A stretch of DNA of 64,000 nt from Lacticaseibacillus nasuensis JCM 17158 (GTDB lineage: Bacteria > Bacillota > Bacilli > Lactobacillales > Lactobacillaceae), in NCBI RefSeq assembly GCF_001434705.1, contig NZ_AZDJ01000030.1, positions 174,695-238,694 of the forward strand. The letters run 5' to 3'. The stretch's first letter is position 1; each line of letters opens with the position of its first letter. The notes beneath the pieces are model-generated. The model did not search any database, was not told where the DNA came from, and saw only the letters and a list, made by a program, of their open reading frames with translations. Position numbers and translations under genes: made by a program. Shown in pieces: positions 7,202 to 15,231 of the stretch.

Positions 7202-9163
7202 TTAAACCAGTTTGCCGCTGTCCATCAAGGCTTGGACTTCAGGTTGCACGTGGCCGTATTGCGCCACGGTGTCGTCGAATTGCCGGAAGAACATCTTGTA
7301 CCACACCAGGAAGGTGTAGACGGTCCAGACTTGGCGGCGGCCGTCGACCTTGTCTTCCTGGTTATCCTTCAACAACTGCAAGAGCTTTGGCTGGTCGAAG
7401 AATTCGCTGACCCAGTCTTCGCTGAACAAGGCCCGCACGACGCTGACGTATTGCTCCTCATGCAGCCAGGTTTTCACCGGCACCGGGAAGCCGAGCTTCG
7501 GGCGCTTGGCAAAATCGCTGGGCAAATGCTTTTCGGCCGCCTGGCGGAAGGCCCACTTGCTGCCCTTGCTGTTCAACAACATGGAAGACGGAATGGTGTT
7601 GGCCAATTCGGCGACTTTCACGTCGAGGTACGGCACGCGCAGCTCCAGCGAATGCGCCATGGAGATCTTATCGGCTTTTTGCAAAATGTCGTTGAGCATG
7701 AAGTGGTGCAAGTCGATGTATTGCATCTGCTTGACCTCTTCGGCCGACGCCACCTTCTTGAAGTCGCGCTGGTAGATGCCGTTGACGGTGAGGTCATTTT
7801 GGTAAGTCGGCTGCAACAAGCCGTTCGCCTGAGCGCTGGTGAAAATCGTCGGCTGCGCCGGGTCGTAAATGAACGCCTCGCCGACGTAAAACTCGCTTGG
7901 CTTAGCGGTGCGGGTGTACAGGTGCACCTTGCCCGGGAAGTTTGGCAGCTTCTTGATGCCGCGGCCTAGCGAATAGCGCACGCCGCGTGGCAGCTTGCTC
8001 AAGGCGTTGGCGAACACCTTGATGACCTCTTTTTTCGTGTGCATGCCGTAGTTGACGTAGCCGGCGAATAATTCGTCGGCGCCTTCCCCGGACAGCGCCA
8101 CGGTGACCTTGCGGCGCGCCATGCGGCACAGGTACCACAGCGGAATCACGGAAGGATTGGCGTCGGGTTCATCGAGGTGGTATTGCATCTCGGCAAAATC
8201 ATGGAAGGCCTCGTCGCCGTCGACGGTTTCGACGTTGAAGTTCAAGCCTTTCTCGTCTGCCAGCTCCTTAGCCACGCTGGCCTCATCGAAGGGGCCGTTG
8301 GCGAAGTTCACTGAGAAGACTTCCTTGGGCTTGAGCACCGCGGTGACATACGACGAATCAACGCCTTCGGACAGGAAGCTGCCCACCGGGACGTCGGCGA
8401 CGTTATGGAGGCGAATCGATTCCGTGACCGTTTCGTCAATGGCCTTCACCGTATCGACCTCGCTGCGCGAATAATCGATGTTGTAGCTGGCGTCCCAGTA
8501 TTGATGGGTGGCCAGCTTGTGATCCTTGAATTCAAACCAGTGCCCCGCCGGAAAACGGTAGACATTTTTGAAAAAAGTCTCGGGTAAATCGTTATATTGA
8601 TTCATCAGGTACGGCTTCAAGGCCTGCCGGTTCAATTCTAGCTTGAAGTTCGGGTGCTTCAAGAAGGCCTTGATTTCGCTGCCGACGATGAAGGTGTCGC
8701 CATCTTGATAGTAATACATCGGCTTGATGCCGAAGAAATCCCGGGCGCCGTACAGCGTCTGCTTGTGTTCATCGTAAAGCAGGTAGGCAAACATCCCGCG
8801 GACCTTGGCCAAGGTGCCGGCCATGCCCCATTCTTCGTAGCCGTGTAAGAGGACTTCGGTATCGGCCTTCGTGGTGAACACGTGACCGGCCGCCTGCAAC
8901 TCCGAGCGCAGTGCCTTGTAGTTATAGATTTCGCCGTTAAAGGTGATGACCACCGTGCGGTCTTCGTTGTACAGGGGTTGCGCGCCGCCGTTCAAATCGA
9001 TGATACTTAGCCGCTGAAAGCCTAACGCGACGTCGTCATGGATGTATTGGCCGCCGCCGTGAATACTGTTGGGACCGCGGTGCTTAATCATCGCCATCAT
9101 CGCCTTGATGGTGGTTTCCTTATCGAGCACGCTTGGATCCGAAAATGCAATGATGCCACACAT
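7202..9163 (-). CDS. asnB: Asparagine synthase (glutamine-hydrolysing)
   Basis: 653 residues. It makes asparagine from aspartate, ATP and glutamine ammonia. Cys2 of MCGIIAFSD is the glutaminase nucleophile. The class II glutaminase domain covers about 1-210 (RLSIIDLNGG, FNGEIYNY). The synthetase domain follows, with the pyrophosphate loop seen as SEGVDSSYV near residue 265; the usual SGG is SEG here. AGGAGG precedes the ATG at 9163. It is monocistronic between terminators. Confidence 0.93.
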   Translation of the reverse strand: MCGIIAFSDPSVLDKETTIKAMMAMIKHRGPNSIHGGGQYIHDDVALGFQRLSIIDLNGGAQPLYNEDRTVVITFNGEIYNYKALRSELQAAGHVFTTKADTEVLLHGYEEWGMAGTLAKVRGMFAYLLYDEHKQTLYGARDFFGIKPMYYYQDGDTFIVGSEIKAFLKHPNFKLELNRQALKPYLMNQYNDLPETFFKNVYRFPAGHWFEFKDHKLATHQYWDASYNIDYSRSEVDTVKAIDETVTESIRLHNVADVPVGSFLSEGVDSSYVTAVLKPKEVFSVNFANGPFDEASVAKELADEKGLNFNVETVDGDEAFHDFAEMQYHLDEPDANPSVIPLWYLCRMARRKVTVALSGEGADELFAGYVNYGMHTKKEVIKVFANALSKLPRGVRYSLGRGIKKLPNFPGKVHLYTRTAKPSEFYVGEAFIYDPAQPTIFTSAQANGLLQPTYQNDLTVNGIYQRDFKKVASAEEVKQMQYIDLHHFMLNDILQKADKISMAHSLELRVPYLDVKVAELANTIPSSMLLNSKGSKWAFRQAAEKHLPSDFAKRPKLGFPVPVKTWLHEEQYVSVVRALFSEDWVSEFFDQPKLLQLLKDNQEDKVDGRRQVWTVYTFLVWYKMFFRQFDDTVAQYGHVQPEVQALMDSGKLV

Positions 9164-9264
9164 ACCGTTAGTTCCTCCTCATTCGCCACTACCGTTCAAT
9201 CGACACTCGGTCTTTGTCTAGTTTACTCGACTTTGCAGGCCTTGGCGAGAGGCACTCGACCACG

Positions 9265-9293
9265 AAAAAAGTGGGCGCGCTGGCCCACTTTTT
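9265..9293 (-). terminator. Terminator of the alpha-galactosidase gene
   Basis: On the minus strand AAGTGGGC/GCCCACTT with a 6-nt loop is followed by TTTTTT. It overlaps the last codon of the GH36 gene. Confidence 0.8.
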
Positions 9294-9294
9294 C

Positions 9295-11493
9295 CTACCG
9301 CCGGACTAACTCCCCGACTTCGCCGACAAAATCGCTGCGATACGTGCCGTCGGTGTTCAGTGGCGTGAGGTCTAACCCCACCTGCATCAACACCTCGCCG
9401 CTTATCGTTACGGTTTGCCCAAACAGCGTGCAGTCGTATTGCGCCGCCGGGTCGAGCCCGACTAGCCGCAGCCGATGATAGGCAAAATCGATTTGATTCA
9501 ACGGCTTGAAAATCCCGATCACCGCCGCACTCGCGTCTGGCGCCACGGTTTCCCAGGCATACAACGCCGCTTCCCCCGCCAGGCCCAGCCGGTTGAAGTG
9601 GCCGGTGCGCAACAGTTCGGCGTGCGCCTTGAACCAGGCGTTGGCCTGCTTGATTTGTTCGCGCGCGTCGCCGTCTAGCTTAGCCAAGTCCAGCTCGTAG
9701 CCAAACGTGCCAAACATGGCCGTGGCGATGCGGCTGCGCAGCGGACTGGTGCGGCCGGTTTGCGCATTCGGCACCGCGGACACATGGGCGCCGAAAGCAA
9801 ACGGCGGATAGGCGTAACTGGCGCCGCTTTGAATCAGCTGGCGCGAATACGCGTCGGTGTTATCGCTGAGCCAGCCTTGCGGTGCGTAGTACAACATCCC
9901 CGCGTCCCAGCGGTCGCCGCCGGAGGCACAACTTTCAAATAATACATCCGGGTACGCCGCCTGCAGCCGCCGGTATAATTCATATACCCCAAGCATGTAG
10001 CGGTGATAGAACTCACCCATTTTGCCTTGGGCCGCCAGGTAATGCGAATATGGCTCGGTGAGGTTGCGGTTCATGTCCCACTTGACGTAATCGGCGTTGG
10101 CGTCGGCCAGCACCGCCAGCAACTTCGTCGTCAAGTCGTCAATCACCGCCGGGTTGGCCATATCCAGCAGGTACTGCGTGCGGGTGATGGAATGCGGCCG
10201 CTTGAGATCGGTCGCCACCCATTCCGGATGCGCGCGGTACAAGTCGGAATTCGGATTGATGCTTTCCGGCTCGATCCAGATGCCCATTTGGCCACCCAGC
10301 TCGTGCAAGGCGTCGCTCACCGCACGCAACCCATGCGGAAACTTCTCCCGGTCGATCACCCAGTCGCCAAGCCCCGCATCGTCGCGGTGTCGGCGCGTGA
10401 ACCAGCCGTCGTCAATCACCACCAGGTTGCACCCGAGGCTGAAGGCGTCTCGGCCAAAATCGATGACCCGCTGCTCATTGATGTCCATGTAAAAGGCTTC
10501 CCAGGTGTTGGCCAACACCGGCCGTGGCCCCTTCACGAAGCGTGGCGGCATCACGTGCAGGCGGTAATAATCGCTGAAAGCCTGGCTCAACCCAATCAGC
10601 CCCGCGTCCGAGCGGGCCAACAGCGCCACCGGCGTCTGAAAACTGGCATCAGGCGCCAGCGCCCAGCTGAAGGTGTCGTGATTAATCCCGGTGGCGACGC
10701 GGGTGACAGCGTAGGGATCGGTTTGCGCAAAGGTTTCAAAGTTGCCGCTATACATCAGATTCTGGCCGAAGACGCGGCCGGTGGTTTCTGTGGTGGTGGC
10801 CGGCGCCAAGGCGACGAATGGATTCTGGTCGCAAGAACTATCGCCTTTCACCGATGCCACCCGCACCGTGCCGCGGCTCAACGACTGCCAATGCGGCTGA
10901 AATTCCGCCATGCCGCTGCCTTGCAGGCTGAGCAGCCGCAGCTGCGACTCGGCGAGGTCGATGCTACTACTCAAGGCGCGGTCAAGCGTCAGCGGCGTGG
11001 TGCCCAAGTTACGCACGCGGTAGCTGCGGGCAATCACCGGACTATCGGCATACAGCAAATACGTTAAGTCGACGGCCACGCCCATGTCGGCGTCGCGTAA
11101 TTGAATCGTCAACGCCTCCTCGGCTTGGCGCGGATGCGGCAAGCCGCCCCAGTCCGCCGGCACCGAGGTCGTGTAGCCTTGGTACTGCAACTGCAGCACC
11201 AGCGGCTGACCCGCGCGACTGACGGCCAAGGCCGGTTCGCGAAAATCGTTGCCAAATGCCGTCGGTAACTCCTGCCGCAACCGCTCGTTAGACCAGTGCT
11301 CGCCATCGATATCTTGGTGCATCGTCCAGTTGAGCCACTGGCGATTCGTCAGCTGTGCCAACGGTGGCACCTGGTGCAACCGCGGGCCGTAGTAGACGTG
11401 TTCGAGATTCCCGGTGGGCAGCACGTGAATCAGGTAACTCACCGCGGCATTGGCCAGGTGAAACACCTGAGTGCTTTCGTCATAACTAATCAT
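9295..11493 (-). CDS. Alpha-galactosidase, glycoside hydrolase family 36
   Basis: 732 residues, normal for the bacterial GH36 enzymes that remove terminal alpha-1,6-galactose from melibiose, raffinose and stachyose. The N-terminal beta-sandwich leads into a TIM barrel. The nucleophile Asp is in YVKWDMNRNLTEPY, and the acid/base Asp in LSDNTDAYSRQ following the substrate-binding CASGGDRWDAG. No signal peptide, so it acts on imported sugar. No sugar transporter is adjacent. Its promoter carries a cre-like site, fitting catabolite control. Confidence 0.93.
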   Translation of the reverse strand: MISYDESTQVFHLANAAVSYLIHVLPTGNLEHVYYGPRLHQVPPLAQLTNRQWLNWTMHQDIDGEHWSNERLRQELPTAFGNDFREPALAVSRAGQPLVLQLQYQGYTTSVPADWGGLPHPRQAEEALTIQLRDADMGVAVDLTYLLYADSPVIARSYRVRNLGTTPLTLDRALSSSIDLAESQLRLLSLQGSGMAEFQPHWQSLSRGTVRVASVKGDSSCDQNPFVALAPATTTETTGRVFGQNLMYSGNFETFAQTDPYAVTRVATGINHDTFSWALAPDASFQTPVALLARSDAGLIGLSQAFSDYYRLHVMPPRFVKGPRPVLANTWEAFYMDINEQRVIDFGRDAFSLGCNLVVIDDGWFTRRHRDDAGLGDWVIDREKFPHGLRAVSDALHELGGQMGIWIEPESINPNSDLYRAHPEWVATDLKRPHSITRTQYLLDMANPAVIDDLTTKLLAVLADANADYVKWDMNRNLTEPYSHYLAAQGKMGEFYHRYMLGVYELYRRLQAAYPDVLFESCASGGDRWDAGMLYYAPQGWLSDNTDAYSRQLIQSGASYAYPPFAFGAHVSAVPNAQTGRTSPLRSRIATAMFGTFGYELDLAKLDGDAREQIKQANAWFKAHAELLRTGHFNRLGLAGEAALYAWETVAPDASAAVIGIFKPLNQIDFAYHRLRLVGLDPAAQYDCTLFGQTVTISGEVLMQVGLDLTPLNTDGTYRSDFVGEVGELVRR

Positions 11494-11526
11494 CTGAATA
11501 CTCCCTTCGCGTTTGGCTTCGTCAAC

Positions 11527-11555
11527 ATGTTAGCGCTTGCGCGAGGAATTGTCAG
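11527..11555 (-). promoter_or_regulatory. Promoter with overlapping cre-like site
   Basis: On the minus strand CTGACA (11550-11555), 17 bp, TAACAT (11527-11532). The pseudo-palindrome TGTTAGCGCTTGCG (11528-11541) matches the CcpA consensus TGWNANCGNTNWCA at 12 of 14 and covers the -10. A near-identical sequence lies at 41151-41164. Confidence 0.6.
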
Positions 11556-11691
11556 TGCATTTTCGTCAGATTTGGTCGGGAATGTTGACCAAACGATGAG
11601 CTTCCATTTTGGGTTGGCCCACTAATCTGCTTGCATGACATATTGTTACCAACGGGTGCACAATGGCATTACAAAAGAAAGGTGGATGAAT

Positions 11692-11973
11692 ATGCCAACC
11701 AAAGAAAATAACGGCCGGATTAACGCACGAATCGATCCTGAACTCAAAGCTGAAGGCGACGCGGTCCTTAACGAACTTGGCTACACACCAAGTACACTCA
11801 TTACCGTGCTGTATAAGACGTTAGTGCGGAATAAGGCCATCCCGCGGGAGATGACGATGCTGGATCCCTTAGATATCGCCACCGCCCAGGCGCATGATGA
11901 AATTGCCAATGGTGAGGATAAAGAATTCAGCAACGTCGATGCGTTGATGAAGGACTTGCACGATGCAAATTAA
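11692..11973 (+). CDS. RelB/DinJ-type antitoxin
   Basis: 93 residues. Residues 1-50 form a ribbon-helix-helix DNA-binding domain (GRINARIDPELKAEGDAVL, LGYTPSTLITVLYK). I chose the ATG at 11692, which AGGTGG precedes by six bases; an ATG two codons upstream touches that site. The C-terminal part would neutralise a YafQ/RelE toxin. The toxin gene overlaps its end but is truncated, so the antitoxin may now act only as a DNA-binding protein. Confidence 0.88.
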   Translation: MPTKENNGRINARIDPELKAEGDAVLNELGYTPSTLITVLYKTLVRNKAIPREMTMLDPLDIATAQAHDEIANGEDKEFSNVDALMKDLHDAN

Positions 11974-12094
11974 GCGTGCCAAATCATTCAAAAAACAGTA
12001 TCGGGCCTGCCTCCGTCGCGGCTATAACATGTCCCTCCTGGATGCTGCAATCATCGCCATCGTCACCCACCGCGAAGTACTCGGCGTCGAATAA
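11963..12094 (+). pseudogene. Truncated YafQ/RelE-type toxin
   Basis: The frame starts at ATG 11963, overlapping the antitoxin end by 11 bp, and reads MQIKRAKSFKKQYRACLRRG, then GYNMSLLDAAIIAIV, as YafQ toxins begin. A TAA stops it after 43 residues, about half the family length, before the catalytic His/Asp/His region. Sequence after the stop (to about 12160) in another frame still gives an NNREC-like piece resembling the family YRECH motif, which points to a frameshift. The product should be inactive. Confidence 0.7.
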
Positions 12095-12165
12095 CCGCGA
12101 GTGTGTCCCAGCAGGTGCGTATGAGTTGACTGCTGATCGGTTCAGCACCCCATCCCGTCCAATTA

Positions 12166-12217
12166 CAAAAACGCCGGCGCAATCAGCTTAACAACTGCTA
12201 ATCACACCGGCGTTTTC
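12166..12217. terminator. Terminator downstream of the tRNA genes
   Basis: ACGCCGG (12171-12177) pairs with CCGGCGT (12207-12213) around a 29-nt loop, with A/T tracts on both sides. It ends the tRNA transcript on the minus strand and could also stop the toxin-antitoxin transcript. Confidence 0.7.
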
Positions 12218-12223
12218 ATCGTA

Positions 12224-12296
12224 TGGATCCTACGTGACTTGAACACGCGACCTCCTGCATGCCATGCAGGCGCTCTCCCAGCTGAGCTAAGGACCC
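12224..12296 (-). tRNA. tRNA-Ala (anticodon GGC)
   Basis: 73 nt cloverleaf on the minus strand: acceptor GGGTCCT/AGGATCC, D arm GCTC...GAGC, anticodon stem CCTGC/GCAGG with loop ATGGCAT, T loop TTCAAGT. The G3-U70 pair that identifies alanine tRNA is present. The discriminator is A and CCA is not encoded. Confidence 0.93.
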
Positions 12297-12319
12297 GAAA
12301 CAATTTAATTTGGAAAAAA

Positions 12320-12392
12320 TGGATCCGACGTGATTCGAACACGCGACCTCTGCCATGCGAAGGCAGCGCTCTCCCAACTGAGCTACGGACCC
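12320..12392 (-). tRNA. tRNA-Ala (anticodon CGC)
   Basis: 73 nt cloverleaf with the same acceptor type (GGGTCCG/CGGATCC, including G3-U70), anticodon stem CTGCC/GGCAG and loop TTCGCAT, T loop TTCGAAT. CCA is not encoded. It is the first gene of a two-tRNA transcript. A dedicated CGC isoacceptor fits the GC-rich codon use. Confidence 0.93.
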
Positions 12393-12406
12393 AAAGCACG
12401 AATACT

Positions 12407-12434
12407 ATAATATCATATTCGGCCGGACTGTAAA
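12407..12434 (-). promoter_or_regulatory. Promoter of the two tRNA-Ala genes
   Basis: On the minus strand TTTACA (12429-12434), 16 bp, TATTAT (12407-12412), ending 14 bp before the first tRNA nucleotide. Confidence 0.7.
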
Positions 12435-12451
12435 CCCCTTTTTCCGCTAGT

Positions 12452-12772
12452 CTAGTCGGCAAACGTGGTGTTGGCTGCCTTCCAGTCCTCAAGCTTGATG
12501 AACACCCAAAAACTATAAATCCCCAGCGTGATCACCGACAACAGGAACCAGATAATCCAGTGCCCGAATAAATCGATGGCGCTGCCGGTGAAGTGGAGCC
12601 GGCGGCCTTCGATGACGGTGTGGTTGATTTTCCAGCCGTACAGCATCGTTAACGCCCAGGGAAAACAAATCCCCAACGTCACCACTGTGATGATCGTGCC
12701 GAGCATCACCCAGCCGATGTAACTCAATAAGCCCCCATCAAAAAATGAATAGCGGCCATTCCGCATCTCCAT
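12452..12772 (-). CDS. DUF898-type small membrane protein
   Basis: 106 residues from the ATG at 12772, which AGGAGG precedes by eight bases. Two hydrophobic segments are visible, about residues 18-45 and 72-95, separated by the conserved loop RRLHFTGSAIDLFGHWIIWF, followed by ITLGIYSFWVFIKLEDW. This pattern is typical of DUF898 (YjgN-like) inner-membrane proteins of unknown function; most carry several such units, this one carries one. A promoter TTGACG-N17-CATACT is at 12793-12821. Confidence 0.75.
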   Translation of the reverse strand: MEMRNGRYSFFDGGLLSYIGWVMLGTIITVVTLGICFPWALTMLYGWKINHTVIEGRRLHFTGSAIDLFGHWIIWFLLSVITLGIYSFWVFIKLEDWKAANTTFAD

Positions 12773-12792
12773 GCTCCCCACCTCCTGCCGTG

Positions 12793-12821
12793 AGTATGCC
12801 AATCGCCTGCCCCAGCGTCAA
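12793..12821 (-). promoter_or_regulatory. Promoter of the DUF898-type gene
   Basis: TTGACG (12816-12821), 17-bp spacer, CATACT (12793-12798) on the minus strand. It lies just beyond the terminator of small RNA copy 2, so the two transcripts are separate. Confidence 0.65.
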
Positions 12822-12830
12822 GCACCGGGC

Positions 12831-12974
12831 AAAAAAAAGACCGCCATGGGATGGGTGGCGGTCCGGAGTAAGGGTTGGCGTCGGGTGGGAGGCCCGACGC
12901 GATTTATACTTGGAGGAGTATAAATGAAAAAGTTGGATATGGGTATGGAAATGAGTGGGTAGCTCATCTCAATG
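12831..12974 (-). ncRNA. Small RNA, csRNA-like, copy 2
   Basis: About 140 nt transcribed leftward. Hairpin I is 12948-12970 (8 bp with one G-U, loop CTACCCA). Hairpin II is 12902-12925 (9 bp, loop CCTCCA). Hairpin III is 12878-12900 (8 bp, loop CCTCCCA). The terminator is GACCGCCA/TGGCGGTC (12839-12863) followed by eight Ts. Against copy 1, helix II changes T-A to A-T and helix III A-T to G-C on both sides, which keeps the pairing. The opposite strand reads as a ribosome site plus a 12-codon frame starting MKKLDMG, which I regard as a shadow of the anti-SD design. Confidence 0.75.
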
Positions 12975-12980
12975 TTTCTT

Positions 12981-13012
12981 ATATTAACAATTAGTTGTGA
13001 AGAAAGTGTGAA
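12981..13012 (-). promoter_or_regulatory. Direct-repeat activator box and -10 of small RNA copy 2
   Basis: On the minus strand TTCACA (13007-13012), five bases, TTCACA (12996-13001), nine bases, TAATAT (12981-12986). Spacing is identical to copy 1. A perfect tandem TTCACA-N5-TTCACA fits the 11-bp periodicity of PhoP/PhoB-type response-regulator sites. Confidence 0.7.
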
Positions 13013-13030
13013 CAAATTCTTCGGATTTTA

Positions 13031-14197
13031 TTAATGCCGTAATTGCGCCTTGCTGGCGAACCAGCTAAACGTTGCCACGGCTACCGCCAGGACCGCCACG
13101 AGGCTGATGAATAACACGCGATAACTGGTGGCTTCAATGATTAATGCGCCGATTAATGGGCCCACCGCGCGCCCGGCGCTGGCAAACATCTGCACGTAAC
13201 CTTGGTAGCGGCCTTGCTGCCCGGTTGGCGAATACAAATCCACGTAAGTCGACACCGCCGGCAACGCCAGCACCTCGCCGCAGGTCAAGATCCCCATGGC
13301 TAACACGAACACCGCATAGTGCCGCGCCACCAGCAACAACAAGAACGACCCGGCAAACAACGTAAACCCGACACCGAGGCGCAGGCGAATGTGCACCAGC
13401 AGCCAGTCGTCAAAGGCCGTCAGCACCGGCTGCAAAATGACGATCAACACGGCGTTAAACGTCCACAGAAAACTGTAATCCCGCACGGTCATCCCCAGCT
13501 GCAGCATGAACGTGGAGATGTTACTTTGCCACTGTTCGTAGGTCACCCAGGTCAAAAACAGCGTCAGCAGAATCAAGGCGACGTTCAACCGGTACGGATT
13601 GGCGGTGGCCACCTGCTTGGGCGCGTGGCCGGCCGCATGCGCCGGCTGCGGCAAGTTGAAGTGACGTAAGGCCACAAAGAAAAAAACAACAAATAACGCA
13701 AAGGCTAAACCGAAGACATAGGTGATGCCCAGCGGCAAGACGAAGCCGACAATTAGCGTGCCGATGACCAGCCCGAGGTTGGCCATAAAGTACAACACGT
13801 TAAACACGTAGCTGGCTTTTTTCGTGGTGACCTTGGTGGCATAGGCGTTGATGCCAGTGGCGACGATGCCGTTGCCAAAGCCTAGCCCGACTAACAGCAA
13901 AGGGTAAGCCGGCCAGCCGTGCCAAACCACCAGCGCGCCGGTGGTGACGACGTCGATGCCGATGCCCAGCAACATCGTTGGGTACGGCCGCCAGCGGTCA
14001 AACAGCCGCCCGCCCACTGCGTTGCCGACCATCGTCGCCAGCGAGTTGAGGAATAACACGATGCCCGACGTGGTCAGCGGCTCGTGCAGATACTCGTGCA
14101 TATAAATCGTGGTCAGCGGCCAGATGAAGCTGATGCCGGTATTGGTGATCAGACTCCCCACCAGCAACCACGGTAATTTTAATGTCCGCTTAGTCAT
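13031..14197 (-). CDS. MFS transporter
   Basis: 388 residues with about 12 hydrophobic segments, a typical size for a drug-proton antiporter-like MFS permease. The MFS signature between TM2 and TM3 is seen as GNAVGGRLFDRWRP. The ribosome site AAAGGAGGAGCGGG precedes the ATG at 14197 and is complementary to the anti-SD loop of the small RNA encoded just downstream. Substrate unknown. Confidence 0.88.
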   Translation of the reverse strand: MTKRTLKLPWLLVGSLITNTGISFIWPLTTIYMHEYLHEPLTTSGIVLFLNSLATMVGNAVGGRLFDRWRPYPTMLLGIGIDVVTTGALVVWHGWPAYPLLLVGLGFGNGIVATGINAYATKVTTKKASYVFNVLYFMANLGLVIGTLIVGFVLPLGITYVFGLAFALFVVFFFVALRHFNLPQPAHAAGHAPKQVATANPYRLNVALILLTLFLTWVTYEQWQSNISTFMLQLGMTVRDYSFLWTFNAVLIVILQPVLTAFDDWLLVHIRLRLGVGFTLFAGSFLLLLVARHYAVFVLAMGILTCGEVLALPAVSTYVDLYSPTGQQGRYQGYVQMFASAGRAVGPLIGALIIEATSYRVLFISLVAVLAVAVATFSWFASKAQLRH

Positions 14198-14281
14198 CCC
14201 GCTCCTCCTTTCGCGTCACAACTTATCCATTTTACCCAAGCGCACCAGAGAATGCAGGGAAAATGGCCGCTTTCTTAGCAA

Positions 14282-14326
14282 ATTCTCGGGAAGGATTCAT
14301 TGATTTTCCGCAAAACCTTCGAGAAT
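14282..14326. repeat. Inverted repeat upstream of the 14392 gene
   Basis: ATTCTCG (14282-14288), continuing GGAAGG, pairs with CCTTCGAGAAT ending at 14326. It lies between the divergent MFS and 14392 promoters and could be an operator or a transcribed hairpin. Confidence 0.35.
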
Positions 14327-14391
14327 CCGCCCGGAAGCGCCGTCAATGCGGTAAACTAATGATAATTGCAAAGAATGCGAGAGGTATCCCC

Positions 14392-15231
14392 ATGACAATA
14401 CAATCAAGCTTAGATTATCAAACCAAATTCTTTACCGATTTCGCCAAGGCCTGGGCGGATCACTCCACCTTCCGGCTGTACCAAGGCATCGATACCACCG
14501 CGGAGAACCTGCGCCTGGAGCTGTCGGATGCGCCAGGGTACATCCTCGCCTACGACAAATCCGCCCAGCGCGAGTTGGCCGACTTTCTGGCCGGCGACTT
14601 GATCAAGTTCCTGCGCGAGCACATTCCATTTTTTGAGGTGACCGACGACGGCCGCGTCTTCTTCGGCGACTGGTACCACCGCCGCGAATTCGGCCAGCTG
14701 TCCGTGTTTGCGCGCACGATCAACCAGGTGACGCCTGAACAACAGGTGATCCTGCCGCAGCTGGAAGCCTTCGCCGCCGATCCCGACAACTACCTCGATC
14801 ACCAAGTCGACGCCTTACAAAAAAAACTTTACCAAGAAGTCAACCGCCTGCACGCCAAGCTCGAATCGGCGCAGGCCGAACCAGTGGCGGCGCCGCAGCC
14901 AAGTTCCGGCAGCACCTTGCGCGGGTTGTTCAAGAACTTCATCGACCCCGGCGATGACACGGAAGACGCCGCGCCAAGCGCCGCCCAGCCTCAGGTCCCA
15001 ACCGACACCGCGGCGTTACAAAGCCAGTTTGCCGCGGCCAAGGCCGAAGCCGACGCCCAGTTCGACACCCAAAAGCGCGAGCTGCAAGTCAGTGCCGCCA
15101 TCACCCGCTATGAATACGCCGCGGTGATGAACACCTACAGCTCGGTGGAACAATTCGAAAACGTGCTGGCCAACTTGCCAACCGATTTCATGCACGCGCT
15201 GGATGCCAAGGGAGGTCGCGCCAATGCTTAA
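14392..15231 (+). CDS. Hypothetical protein with coiled-coil, 279 aa
   Basis: Start at the ATG at 14392 after GAGAGGTATCCCC; an open frame extends further upstream without a ribosome site. An alpha/beta N-terminal part (1-150) ends in a helical segment (DALQKKLYQEVNRLHAKLES), then a low-complexity Ala/Pro linker (170-210) and a second helical region (ALQSQFAAAKAEADAQF). No signal peptide or membrane segment. Family not recognised. The stop overlaps the start of the next gene by 8 bp, so the two proteins are probably made together. Confidence 0.7.
   Translation: MTIQSSLDYQTKFFTDFAKAWADHSTFRLYQGIDTTAENLRLELSDAPGYILAYDKSAQRELADFLAGDLIKFLREHIPFFEVTDDGRVFFGDWYHRREFGQLSVFARTINQVTPEQQVILPQLEAFAADPDNYLDHQVDALQKKLYQEVNRLHAKLESAQAEPVAAPQPSSGSTLRGLFKNFIDPGDDTEDAAPSAAQPQVPTDTAALQSQFAAAKAEADAQFDTQKRELQVSAAITRYEYAAVMNTYSSVEQFENVLANLPTDFMHALDAKGGRANA

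Noticed and set aside
12912-12961. A 12-codon frame (MKKLDMGMEMSG) with a strong GGAGGAG site, also present opposite copy 1 (MKKLGMGMEMSG)
   Set aside because: It lies on the strand opposite the promoter and terminator of the small RNA. The RNA helices covary, and an RNA designed to mimic the complement of ribosome site plus AUG will give such a frame on its other strand. A true micropeptide is still possible but less likely.
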